This document shows positions 17,951-25,616 of a stretch of DNA of 64,000 bases, piece after piece. Under the pieces are notes generated by a model. That model did no database searches. It was not told the DNA's origin and saw only the letters and a program-made list of their open reading frames with translations. This stretch comes from Sphingomonas cremea. GTDB taxonomy: Bacteria; Pseudomonadota; Alphaproteobacteria; Sphingomonadales; Sphingomonadaceae. The stretch spans positions 620,001 to 684,000 of the forward strand of contig NZ_JAKFGM010000001.1 of assembly GCF_021502585.1 (NCBI RefSeq). The letters are read 5' to 3'. Positions within the stretch are counted from its first letter, which is position 1, and every line of letters begins with the position of its first letter. Made by a program: the position numbers and the translations under genes.

Positions 17951-20302
17951 ATGGTCAGTAGCGCAAAGGCCGCGGCGGCGATCATCATCATCGCGGCACT
18001 TTGGCTCGCTTTTGCTGCGATTCTGGCAATTCTCGCTGCCCGCCGAATGCGGCGGGCGCATTCAGTGCTTAGCGCCGCGCGCGCTATGCGTTCGCTGCTC
18101 GATGCCGCTCCGGCGCGGGCGATGCTCGTGCATCCGGATGGTAAGATAGAAGCCGACGCTCAGCTGGTTCGCGATTTGGGCTTGGGCGAAGCTCCGCAAC
18201 GACTGGAACAGCTTGGCGGCGAGAAGGCGGGAATAGATCAGGGCGATCTCGCAGCCCTTACATCAGCCCTGGACGATGTTCGCCTCGGTGGGACGCCGCT
18301 CCGTCGCCAGCTGCGGCTTGCGGGGCGCGACCGTGTAGTGGAACTTCGAGCAGCCCTGGCCCCACCTCCCGCAAGGCCCGGCACAATCCTGATCTGGATC
18401 TTCGACATCAGCGATGCCGACGCCGATCGGGCTAAGCTCACACGGCGCCTTCAGCAAACGGAGGGTGCGCTCGACGCACTGACGCATCTGATCGAAAGCG
18501 CTCCGTTCCCTATGTGGTACCGCGGACCGGACCTCAGCCTGGGATTGGTCAATGCCGCGTTCGTTGCAGCCGTAGAAGCACGGGACGCAGCTGAAGTCAT
18601 CGAACGGGGCAGCGAGCTCATCGATGCGGTGGGCGATGAAAGTGCGCGCGCCGGTGCCAAGAAAGCGATCGAAACCGGTCGCCCCTATTCGCGCATGCAT
18701 CCGGCAACGATCGGCCAGGAACGGCGAATGCTTCGCCTCGTCGATGTTCCCCTGCCGACCGGAGCCGTGGCTGGTTTCGCGGTCGATATCCAGGACCTGG
18801 AAGATGCGCGCATCGAGCTTGCCCGTCACCAGGAGTCGCAGCGCGAGCTGGCCGACCGAATGACCGCGGGCGCGGTGCAGTTCGACGGCGAACGGCAGCT
18901 CGCCTTTTTCAACCAGCCGTTTGCAATCATGGCCCAGATCGAGCCGGAATGGCTTGCCGAGCGGCCCGAGTTCGACCGGGTCCTTGAGCGCATGCGAGAG
19001 AATGGGCGATTGCCCGAGGTGCGCGACTTTCCCGCTTGGAAAGCGGAGCGGCGAGGTTGGTTTACCTCAGCGGAGGAAACGATCGAGGAGGACTGGATTC
19101 TCGCCAATGGCGATCATTTACGGATACTGGGCCAGCCGTTGCCTGATGGCGGGCTTCGGCTGATTTTCGAAGACCGAACGGAGCAAGTGCGACTTGCTTC
19201 GGCCCGCGATACGTTGCTGCGAGTCCGTGCCGCCACCTTCGACAATCTGTTTGAGGTGATCAGTGTGTTCGCCTCCGATGGCCGCCTTTATCTTTGGAAT
19301 CGCCGGTTCAGCGAATTGTGGGACCTCGACGAGGGGTGGCTGGCCGAACACCCGCGGGTCGATGAACTGGTGCCTGCCATGGCCAAGCGGCTGGTCAACC
19401 CAACAGCGGCGGCTCAAGTGCGCGAGCTGGTTCGGTCAACGACCAGCGGGCGCCAGTCCGGAACCGGGCGCGTCTCGCTGACGGACGGACGGCACTTCGA
19501 TTTCGCCGCGGTGCCACTGCCCGACGGCAATGCGCTTTTCACAATGATCGACGTAACGGATTCGAGCCGGATCGAAGCAGCCCTGCGCGAACGTGCCACC
19601 GCACTTGAGGAGGCCGACCGGGTCAAGACCGACTTCGTTGCCAACATGAGCTATGAATTGCGGACTCCGCTTACGTCCATTGGAGGTTTCGGAGAAATGC
19701 TTGCCGCCGGCTATGCGGGCAAGCTACCCTCGGCAGCAGTCGACTATGTTGCCGCAATCCTGGAATCGGTCGACCGCCTTTCCAAGCTGATCAACGATGT
19801 GCTCGACCTGACCCAGGGCGATACCCAAGGCGTCGTGCTTGAACGTGAGCGTGTCGACATTGCCGGGATGTGTCGCGCGGCAGCCGAAGCGCTACGCGTC
19901 CGCACGGACGAGAAGGGTCAGAAACTCGAACTCGCGCTTGAGCCTAGCGCCGGCAGCGTGATCGGCGACGCCCGGCGCCTAAGGGAGTCAGTCGAACACA
20001 TCTTGCGTAACGCAGTGGCTTACACGGACGAGGGCGGTCATATCTGGCTGAAGGCGAGCGGCGACGACGAACAGGCGACGATCACCATTGTCGACGACGG
20101 GCCGGGTATAGCACCGGAAGACCAGGCACAGGTATTTACGCGCTTCCACCGATCGGGGGCGATGCGGGGGGATGCCGCGCTTGGCCTGGGCCTGCCCCTG
20201 ACACGCCAGTTCGTCGAAGCCCATGGCGGCACGGTCGGGCTGGAGTCGGCGCTTGGTGAAGGGACCAGCATCACAATTACAGTTCCGCGGGCCCCGCAAT
20301 GA
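17951..20302 (+). CDS. divL: DivL-like PAS sensor pseudokinase with Tyr at the histidine site
   Basis: A 783-residue membrane protein. A transmembrane helix spans about 6-30 (IIIIAALWLAFAAILAIL), followed by several PAS-like regions, a HisKA-type dimerisation helix and a C-terminal HATPase domain with N-box NAVAYTDEGG, G1 DDGPGI and G2 GLGLPL. The H-box reads NMSYELRTPLTS: the phospho-acceptor histidine is replaced by Tyr568 (codon TAT, 19652-19654). That is the hallmark of Caulobacter DivL, a pseudokinase of similar size that binds DivK and controls CckA/CtrA in the cell cycle. The gene order with tsaE, amgK, murU and addAB downstream supports orthology. It overlaps tsaE by ATGA. That it signals as DivL does is inferred. 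Confidence 0.8.
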   Translation: MVSSAKAAAAIIIIAALWLAFAAILAILAARRMRRAHSVLSAARAMRSLLDAAPARAMLVHPDGKIEADAQLVRDLGLGEAPQRLEQLGGEKAGIDQGDLAALTSALDDVRLGGTPLRRQLRLAGRDRVVELRAALAPPPARPGTILIWIFDISDADADRAKLTRRLQQTEGALDALTHLIESAPFPMWYRGPDLSLGLVNAAFVAAVEARDAAEVIERGSELIDAVGDESARAGAKKAIETGRPYSRMHPATIGQERRMLRLVDVPLPTGAVAGFAVDIQDLEDARIELARHQESQRELADRMTAGAVQFDGERQLAFFNQPFAIMAQIEPEWLAERPEFDRVLERMRENGRLPEVRDFPAWKAERRGWFTSAEETIEEDWILANGDHLRILGQPLPDGGLRLIFEDRTEQVRLASARDTLLRVRAATFDNLFEVISVFASDGRLYLWNRRFSELWDLDEGWLAEHPRVDELVPAMAKRLVNPTAAAQVRELVRSTTSGRQSGTGRVSLTDGRHFDFAAVPLPDGNALFTMIDVTDSSRIEAALRERATALEEADRVKTDFVANMSYELRTPLTSIGGFGEMLAAGYAGKLPSAAVDYVAAILESVDRLSKLINDVLDLTQGDTQGVVLERERVDIAGMCRAAAEALRVRTDEKGQKLELALEPSAGSVIGDARRLRESVEHILRNAVAYTDEGGHIWLKASGDDEQATITIVDDGPGIAPEDQAQVFTRFHRSGAMRGDAALGLGLPLTRQFVEAHGGTVGLESALGEGTSITITVPRAPQ

Positions 20303-20736
20303 AGCTGAAGGACGCGGCGGCCACTCTGGCGTTGGGGCGCAAGTTGGCCAAGGCGTTGAAACCCGGCGACGTCGTGACCTTGTCGGGCGAACTGTCCGCA
20401 GGCAAGACCACACTGGTTCGCGGCCTGCTCGCTGGGCTGGGATATGCGGGTGAGGTCCCAAGCCCGAGCTTCGCAATCGTGCAGCCTTATGAATCACTGT
20501 CGCCGCCCGTGTGGCACGTCGACTTGTACCGCATCGATAATCCGTCAGATCTCGACGAGTTGGGATTGGAGGAGATCTGCGGTGACGGGGTTCTGATTGT
20601 CGAATGGCCCGAACATACCGGGCGCGATGCGTGGCCACATGCCCTCGCCCTGTCGCTTGCGGTGGCTGAAGATGGCACACGCGCCTTGACAGCAGAGGTG
20701 CCGACGGCATGGGAAGGGCGATGGCCGCCCCGATGA
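20299..20736 (+). CDS. tsaE: tRNA threonylcarbamoyladenosine biosynthesis ATPase
   Basis: A 145-residue P-loop ATPase that works with TsaD and TsaB to make the t6A modification at position 37 of ANN-decoding tRNAs. The Walker A motif GELSAGKTTL lies near residue 30, and SPSFAIVQPY plus HVDLYRI are the family's conserved strands. The length is normal. Its ATG overlaps the stop of the upstream kinase gene as ATGA, and its own TGA overlaps the likely amgK start, so translation is probably coupled along the operon. Confidence 0.95.
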   Translation: MKLKDAAATLALGRKLAKALKPGDVVTLSGELSAGKTTLVRGLLAGLGYAGEVPSPSFAIVQPYESLSPPVWHVDLYRIDNPSDLDELGLEEICGDGVLIVEWPEHTGRDAWPHALALSLAVAEDGTRALTAEVPTAWEGRWPPR

Positions 20737-21725
20737 TTCCTCCCGATAGTGCACCTGACTTTCTCGCCCGCCATGGTTGGGCTGAAGCAGAAATTCTGCC
20801 GCTTGCCGGCGATGCCAGCTTCCGCCGCTATTTCCGCATCCAAGCGGGGGATCAGCGTGCGGTCTTGATGGACGCACCGCCGCCGCAGGAGGATGTCCGT
20901 CCCTTCGTTGCGGTGGCCGGTTGGCTCGCGCAGATCGGACTGGTCGCACCGAAAATTATCGCCGCCGACATAGAACGGGGATTGCTTCTCCTCGACGATC
21001 TGGGAGACGCCCGGATGCGCGAGGCGCTGGACGCCGATCCGGAAGCGGAAAGTGAGCTTTACGAGACTGCGGTCGATGTCCTCGTTCACCTCCATAGACA
21101 ACCGCCGATGCCGGGGCTGCCGAGACATGGCCTTGAGGAATGGCTGAACGAAGTGCAGCTCTTTCCAGATTGGTATCTCCCTGCAGTCGGTCTTCGGAGT
21201 GTCGATCTCGAAGGGTGGGAGACAGCATGGCGCGAGGTGCTCGAGCTGGTTGCAAATGACGGCCTTGAGCGGGTGACTGTTCTTCGAGACTATCATGCCG
21301 AAAATGTCATGCTGGTCGACGGCCGCGGCGGAATCGAACGCTTCGGCTTGCTGGATTTCCAGGACGCGCTGGCGGGCCATCCCGCATATGACCTGGTTTC
21401 GGTTCTCGAAGATGCCCGGCGCGACGTTCCCCCTGAGTTGGAACGCGCGATGATCGATCGCTACTTGGCGCAGACGGGCGCGGACGAGCGGTTTGAGCGC
21501 GCCTATTGGGCGCTTGCGGCGCAGCGCAACACACGCATTCTCGGAGTCTTCTGCCGTCTCTGGAAGCGTGACGGCAAGGATCGATACAAAGCCTTCCAGC
21601 CGCGCATGTGGGGCCTTTTGGAGCGCGACCTTGCACAGCCGGGACTTGAGCCGATTAAGCATTGGTTCGACAAGAATGTGCCTCAGTCGGCCCGCTCAGC
21701 GGTATGGGAGGAGGAGGCCGCATGA
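20733..21725 (+). CDS. amgK: N-acetylmuramate/N-acetylglucosamine anomeric kinase
   Basis: An aminoglycoside-phosphotransferase-fold kinase with LAGDASFRRYFR near the N-terminus, the catalytic loop LRDYHAENVML and the metal-binding LLDFQDALAGHPAYDL. With MurU encoded next, it fits AmgK, which phosphorylates MurNAc and GlcNAc at C1 in the peptidoglycan recycling route that bypasses de novo UDP-MurNAc synthesis (characterised in Pseudomonas putida and Caulobacter). The start is ambiguous: ATG codons lie at 20709, 20721 and 20733. I chose 20733 because it gives the same 4-base ATGA overlap seen at the neighbouring junctions. Confidence 0.88.
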   Translation: MIPPDSAPDFLARHGWAEAEILPLAGDASFRRYFRIQAGDQRAVLMDAPPPQEDVRPFVAVAGWLAQIGLVAPKIIAADIERGLLLLDDLGDARMREALDADPEAESELYETAVDVLVHLHRQPPMPGLPRHGLEEWLNEVQLFPDWYLPAVGLRSVDLEGWETAWREVLELVANDGLERVTVLRDYHAENVMLVDGRGGIERFGLLDFQDALAGHPAYDLVSVLEDARRDVPPELERAMIDRYLAQTGADERFERAYWALAAQRNTRILGVFCRLWKRDGKDRYKAFQPRMWGLLERDLAQPGLEPIKHWFDKNVPQSARSAVWEEEAA

Positions 21726-22483
21726 GTGGCAAGGCCCGCGCGCTGGCTCTTCGGCCGGATATCAAGGCGGCCGCGCCGGCCACCGCAATGATCATGGCCG
21801 CAGGACTTGGCAAGCGCATGCGCCCGCTGACTGCGACGCGACCCAAGCCATTGGTCGAGGTGGCTGGGAAGCCATTGATCGATCATGTTCTGGATCGGTT
21901 GCGCGCTGCGGGGGTCGGCAAGATCGTCGTCAACGTCCATTACCTGCCGGATGCGTTGGAAGCACATCTCAAAACCAGCGCCGCCGACTTTGACGTCAAG
22001 ATTAGCGACGAGCGCAATCAGCTGCTGGAAACCGGCGGCGGCATGATCCGGGCGGAGCCAATGATTGAGGCCGATCCCTTCCTGGTGATCAACAGCGATA
22101 ATTTCTGGATCGACGGGCCTGCCGACACGCTGCACCTGCTCGCGTCATTATGGCGCGAGGATGACATGGACGCATTGCTCCTGCTCGTCCCTCAGGCGAG
22201 GGCCGGCAATCATAGCGGCCAGGGCGATTTCCACATGAAGGCGGACGGGCGCTTGGCGCGGCGGCAGAAAGGCAAGGTTGCGCCGTACGTTTTTACGGGC
22301 ATTCAGATGGTGTCCAAGCGGTTGCTTCGCGATTCGCCGCAAGGGCCTTTTTCAACCAATATCCTCTGGGACCGGGCCATTGACGAAGGCCGCTGCTTTG
22401 GCGCCGTCCACCAGGGACTTTGGTTCGACGTAGGCAATCCATTGGCAATCAAGGCAACCGAGCGCGCATTGCAGCATGGCTAA
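21722..22483 (+). CDS. murU: N-acetylmuramate-1-phosphate uridylyltransferase
   Basis: A 253-residue nucleotidyltransferase with AAGLGKRMRPLTATRPKPLVEV near the N-terminus (the nucleotide-binding GxGxRxxPLT and PKP signature) and NSDNFWIDGP as the metal-binding region. It converts MurNAc-1-phosphate and UTP to UDP-MurNAc, the step after AmgK. The ATG at 21722 overlaps the amgK stop as ATGA; an upstream in-frame ATG at 21662 would extend 60 bases into amgK and is less likely. It overlaps addB by 8 bases. Confidence 0.9.
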   Translation: MSGKARALALRPDIKAAAPATAMIMAAGLGKRMRPLTATRPKPLVEVAGKPLIDHVLDRLRAAGVGKIVVNVHYLPDALEAHLKTSAADFDVKISDERNQLLETGGGMIRAEPMIEADPFLVINSDNFWIDGPADTLHLLASLWREDDMDALLLLVPQARAGNHSGQGDFHMKADGRLARRQKGKVAPYVFTGIQMVSKRLLRDSPQGPFSTNILWDRAIDEGRCFGAVHQGLWFDVGNPLAIKATERALQHG

Positions 22484-25391
22484 ACCGGGCCTGTTTCACC
22501 GCAGACATCCCGGCGCCCCGCTCGTCTATTCGATCGCCGCGCACCGCAGCTTCGCCGACGCACTGGCAACTGGGCTGATTACCAACATCGGTCGCGACCC
22601 CTTGGCGCTGGCGAAAGGTCGAATTCTCCTTCCCAACAACCGGGCCATACGGACAGTGACCGAGGCTTTCGTCCGGGCAAGTGCGGGCGGTCTGGTTCTG
22701 CCGCGCCTCATCGCAATTGGCGACCCTGACCTGGGTGAGCGAATAGGCGGGGCGCTCGACCCGATCGAACTGGTCGAAGAAATCCCGCCTGCGATAGAGC
22801 CGCTGGGAAGGCAGTTGCTTTTGGCCAGCTTGCTCCGCTCCGAGGGGGAAAGCGCAGCCGAGGCGATGAGGCTCGCGGTCGAACTGGCTCGGACAATGGA
22901 TGCGCTCGCTGTCGAGGAAATCCCGGCTTCCCGGCTTGCCGAAGCTGTCGCTGAAACGCCTGATCTTGCCGACCACTGGTTGCGGTCGATCGAGCGCTTC
23001 CGTGTCGTCATCGAACGCTGGCCTGTTCTGCTTGATGAGCGCGGCGTCATCGACCTTGCCGATCGCCGCAGTTTGTTGCTTCGCGCGCTGGCAAAGGGGT
23101 GGACCGATAAGCCACCCGAAGGCTTTACACTGGCGGCTGGCGTCACGACTTCGGCACCGGCAATTGCCAGCCTGTTGAGCGCTGTGTCACGGCTCGGACA
23201 GGGGGCAGTGATACTTCCCGCCATGGCCGAACAGATAGAGATGCCGGACGAGGAATGGGAAGCGCTCGGTCCGGACGAGGATGAGCGCGGCGAAGAAGTC
23301 CATCCGCAGTACCACCTTAAAAGATTGCTCGATCGAATTGGGGTGGCGCGGGAGGAAGTGCTGCCTTGGCCGGCTCGCGGACGTGCGTCATCCTCAGCGG
23401 CACGGGGAAGGGCGGTAATCAATGCAATGGTGGCCCCCCGTTTCAGCGACAAATGGACTCAACTGGAAGCGCCTGAGCGACGTCTGACTGGCATCCGCGT
23501 CGCGGAATTGCCCGATCCTGCGAGCGAGGCGCAGGCGATCGCTATTGCGCTGCGCGAGGCGATCGAGGTTCCAGGCAACACGGCTGCCCTGGTCACTCCG
23601 GACAGAACCCTTGCGGCGCGAGTATCGGCCCATCTTCAACGCTGGGGCATCGAAGCGGATGACAGCGCCGGCCAGCCACTGTCCACCACTCCAGCCGGTA
23701 CTCTGCTGCTTGCCGTCGTGGCGGCGGCGGTCGAAAATCTGGCGCCAGTTCCGCTCCTTGCGTTGTTGAAACATCCGTTGGTGGGCGGGGACAGCGACGA
23801 GCGATTTGCCTGGCTCGAAGCGGTTCGCGCGCTCGACCTGGCGTTGCGCGGGCCACGCCCGCGGGCGGGCCTAATTGGCCTGGATGAGCATTTTGCCCAG
23901 AAGAAGGTGGGCCGGGAATGGCAGATCGTTCGTAAGCAGGTGGCTCCGTTGAGCGACGCGCTTGCCACGGCCATGTCGCTCGCCCAGTTCGCCGGCACCT
24001 TGCGCGGCGTGATTGGCGCCCTTGCCGGGAATGCTGCGTGGCGGGGGCCCGATGGCCGACACGCCGCTGAGCTATTGGCCGAGCTCGAGCAGTCGCTTGA
24101 TGCCCTGGCCATTACCGTCGCGCCTGACGATATGCTGCCGCTGCTGCGCGGCTTGATGGATGCAATTCCGGTTCGCAGACCTTATGGCGGCCACCCGCGC
24201 ATTTCGATCTGGGGCCTGATCGAAGCCAGGCTGCAGAAAGCAGACCTGATGATCCTCGGTGGAATGAACGAGGGCGTCTGGCCGTCTTTGCCCAGTCCCG
24301 ATCCATGGCTGGCTCCGCAAATCCGCCGCCAACTGAGCCTGCCAGGCCTTGAGTATCGCACCGGGCTGGCGGCGCATGACTTCATGAGCGCTTTGGGCGC
24401 CCCGCGGGTACTGCTGACCCGTGCCCGTCGCGATAGCCGTTCGCCCACGGTCGCATCGCGACTTTGGCTCAGGCTGCAGGCGATGACCGGGGGAATGACT
24501 CGTGACCAGCGGCTGGAACGGTTGACTGCAACATTGGACGCCAGTGCCACCGTCGAACCGGTGGCGCGTCCAGCACCCAGGCCACCGGTCGATGCGCGGC
24601 CAAAGAAAATTGCGGTTACGGATCTTGACCGGCTCAAGGCGGATCCCTTCGCTTTCTACGCCAAGGCGATCCTTCGCCTTCGACCCGAGGAGGCGGTCGA
24701 TGCCGAACATCATGCCGCCTGGAAGGGCACTGCAGTTCATCAGGTGCTGGAAGCTTGGTTCAAGCAGGACGGTTGCGATCCAGCAAAGCTTGCGGCGAGA
24801 GCGGAGGCCATGGTCGCCGACGAGGCAATCCACCCAATGCTCCGTGCTTTGTGGGCGCCGCGGCTGAGGGAGGCCATCGACTGGATCGCAGGCGAAAGCG
24901 TGAAGGATTTGGAGTCCGGGAGGGTGCCAATTGTGGCCGAGGAATTCGGCGAGGCAGAGGTGGCGGGCGTCACACTCTACGGAAAGATCGACCGCGTCGA
25001 CCGACTGCCGGACGGGAAGTTGGCCATTGTCGATTATAAGACCGGCCAGGCGCCGCGACCCAAGGCGGTCGCCGAGGGATTTGCATTGCAGCTCGGCCTG
25101 CTGTCCTTAATCGCGCGAGATGGCGGGTTTGGAGACATCAAGGGCGAAGCTGGAGCGCATGAATATTGGTCGCTGGCCAAGAAGAACGGCCGCATCGGTT
25201 ATCGCTGGTCACCCGACGGAGACGAAGGGTCCGAAGCGTTTGTTGCACATGCCTACGTCCATTTTGCGGAAGCGGCGCAGAAGTGGTTGCTGGGCGACGA
25301 GCCGTTCCAGGCCAAGCTTAATCCCGCCTACGCGCCATATGAGGACTATGATCAGCTGATGCGGCTGGAGGAGTGGTATGGCCGTGACTGA
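22476..25391 (+). CDS. addB: double-strand break repair helicase-nuclease subunit AddB
   Basis: A 971-residue subunit of the AddAB helicase-nuclease, which processes DNA double-strand breaks for RecA loading. The N-terminal half is UvrD-like but lacks a Walker A motif, as is normal for alphaproteobacterial AddB. The C-terminus carries the RecB-type nuclease motif GKIDRVDRL from about residue 836, with IVDYKTG and the following QLGLLSL helix. It contains AELPDPASEAQAIA and LGGMNEGVWP blocks typical of the family. It is the last of five plus-strand genes joined by overlaps; addA follows after 225 bases that hold a small opposite-strand gene. Confidence 0.93.
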   Translation: MAKPGLFHRRHPGAPLVYSIAAHRSFADALATGLITNIGRDPLALAKGRILLPNNRAIRTVTEAFVRASAGGLVLPRLIAIGDPDLGERIGGALDPIELVEEIPPAIEPLGRQLLLASLLRSEGESAAEAMRLAVELARTMDALAVEEIPASRLAEAVAETPDLADHWLRSIERFRVVIERWPVLLDERGVIDLADRRSLLLRALAKGWTDKPPEGFTLAAGVTTSAPAIASLLSAVSRLGQGAVILPAMAEQIEMPDEEWEALGPDEDERGEEVHPQYHLKRLLDRIGVAREEVLPWPARGRASSSAARGRAVINAMVAPRFSDKWTQLEAPERRLTGIRVAELPDPASEAQAIAIALREAIEVPGNTAALVTPDRTLAARVSAHLQRWGIEADDSAGQPLSTTPAGTLLLAVVAAAVENLAPVPLLALLKHPLVGGDSDERFAWLEAVRALDLALRGPRPRAGLIGLDEHFAQKKVGREWQIVRKQVAPLSDALATAMSLAQFAGTLRGVIGALAGNAAWRGPDGRHAAELLAELEQSLDALAITVAPDDMLPLLRGLMDAIPVRRPYGGHPRISIWGLIEARLQKADLMILGGMNEGVWPSLPSPDPWLAPQIRRQLSLPGLEYRTGLAAHDFMSALGAPRVLLTRARRDSRSPTVASRLWLRLQAMTGGMTRDQRLERLTATLDASATVEPVARPAPRPPVDARPKKIAVTDLDRLKADPFAFYAKAILRLRPEEAVDAEHHAAWKGTAVHQVLEAWFKQDGCDPAKLAARAEAMVADEAIHPMLRALWAPRLREAIDWIAGESVKDLESGRVPIVAEEFGEAEVAGVTLYGKIDRVDRLPDGKLAIVDYKTGQAPRPKAVAEGFALQLGLLSLIARDGGFGDIKGEAGAHEYWSLAKKNGRIGYRWSPDGDEGSEAFVAHAYVHFAEAAQKWLLGDEPFQAKLNPAYAPYEDYDQLMRLEEWYGRD

Positions 25392-25392
25392 G

Positions 25393-25545
25393 TTAGTCCG
25401 TGTCGTCGACCTTCGGGCTACTGCGCTTGGGCTTTTTGATCTTCGAGGCATAGAGCAACGCCGCGACTATTGCAGCCGATCCGATCCCAACTGCTACCCC
25501 CGCTTTAACAAGCTTGGTCCGTCGCTCATTTTCGCTGTCGCTCAT
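25393..25545 (-). CDS. 50-residue single-pass membrane protein between addB and addA
   Basis: Reading the minus strand from an ATG at 25543-25545 gives a 50-residue protein: a charged start (MSDSENERRTKLVK), a glycine/alanine-rich hydrophobic stretch at about 15-34 (AGVAVGIGSAAIVAALLY) and a very basic tail (KIKKPKRSSPK) ending TAA. GAGAGGA lies 5 bases before the ATG, an excellent ribosome site. The stop is one base from the addB stop, so the two genes are convergent, and the start is divergent from addA. The plus strand is also open here, but without a ribosome site or plausible composition. Function unknown. Confidence 0.7.
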   Translation of the reverse strand: MSDSENERRTKLVKAGVAVGIGSAAIVAALLYASKIKKPKRSSPKVDDTD

Positions 25546-25616
25546 TCGATCCTCTCACTGGAATGCCGTGCTCGTACCTATTCGGAACGTAGCGAATTTG
25601 GAAGCTTCGAAGCATC

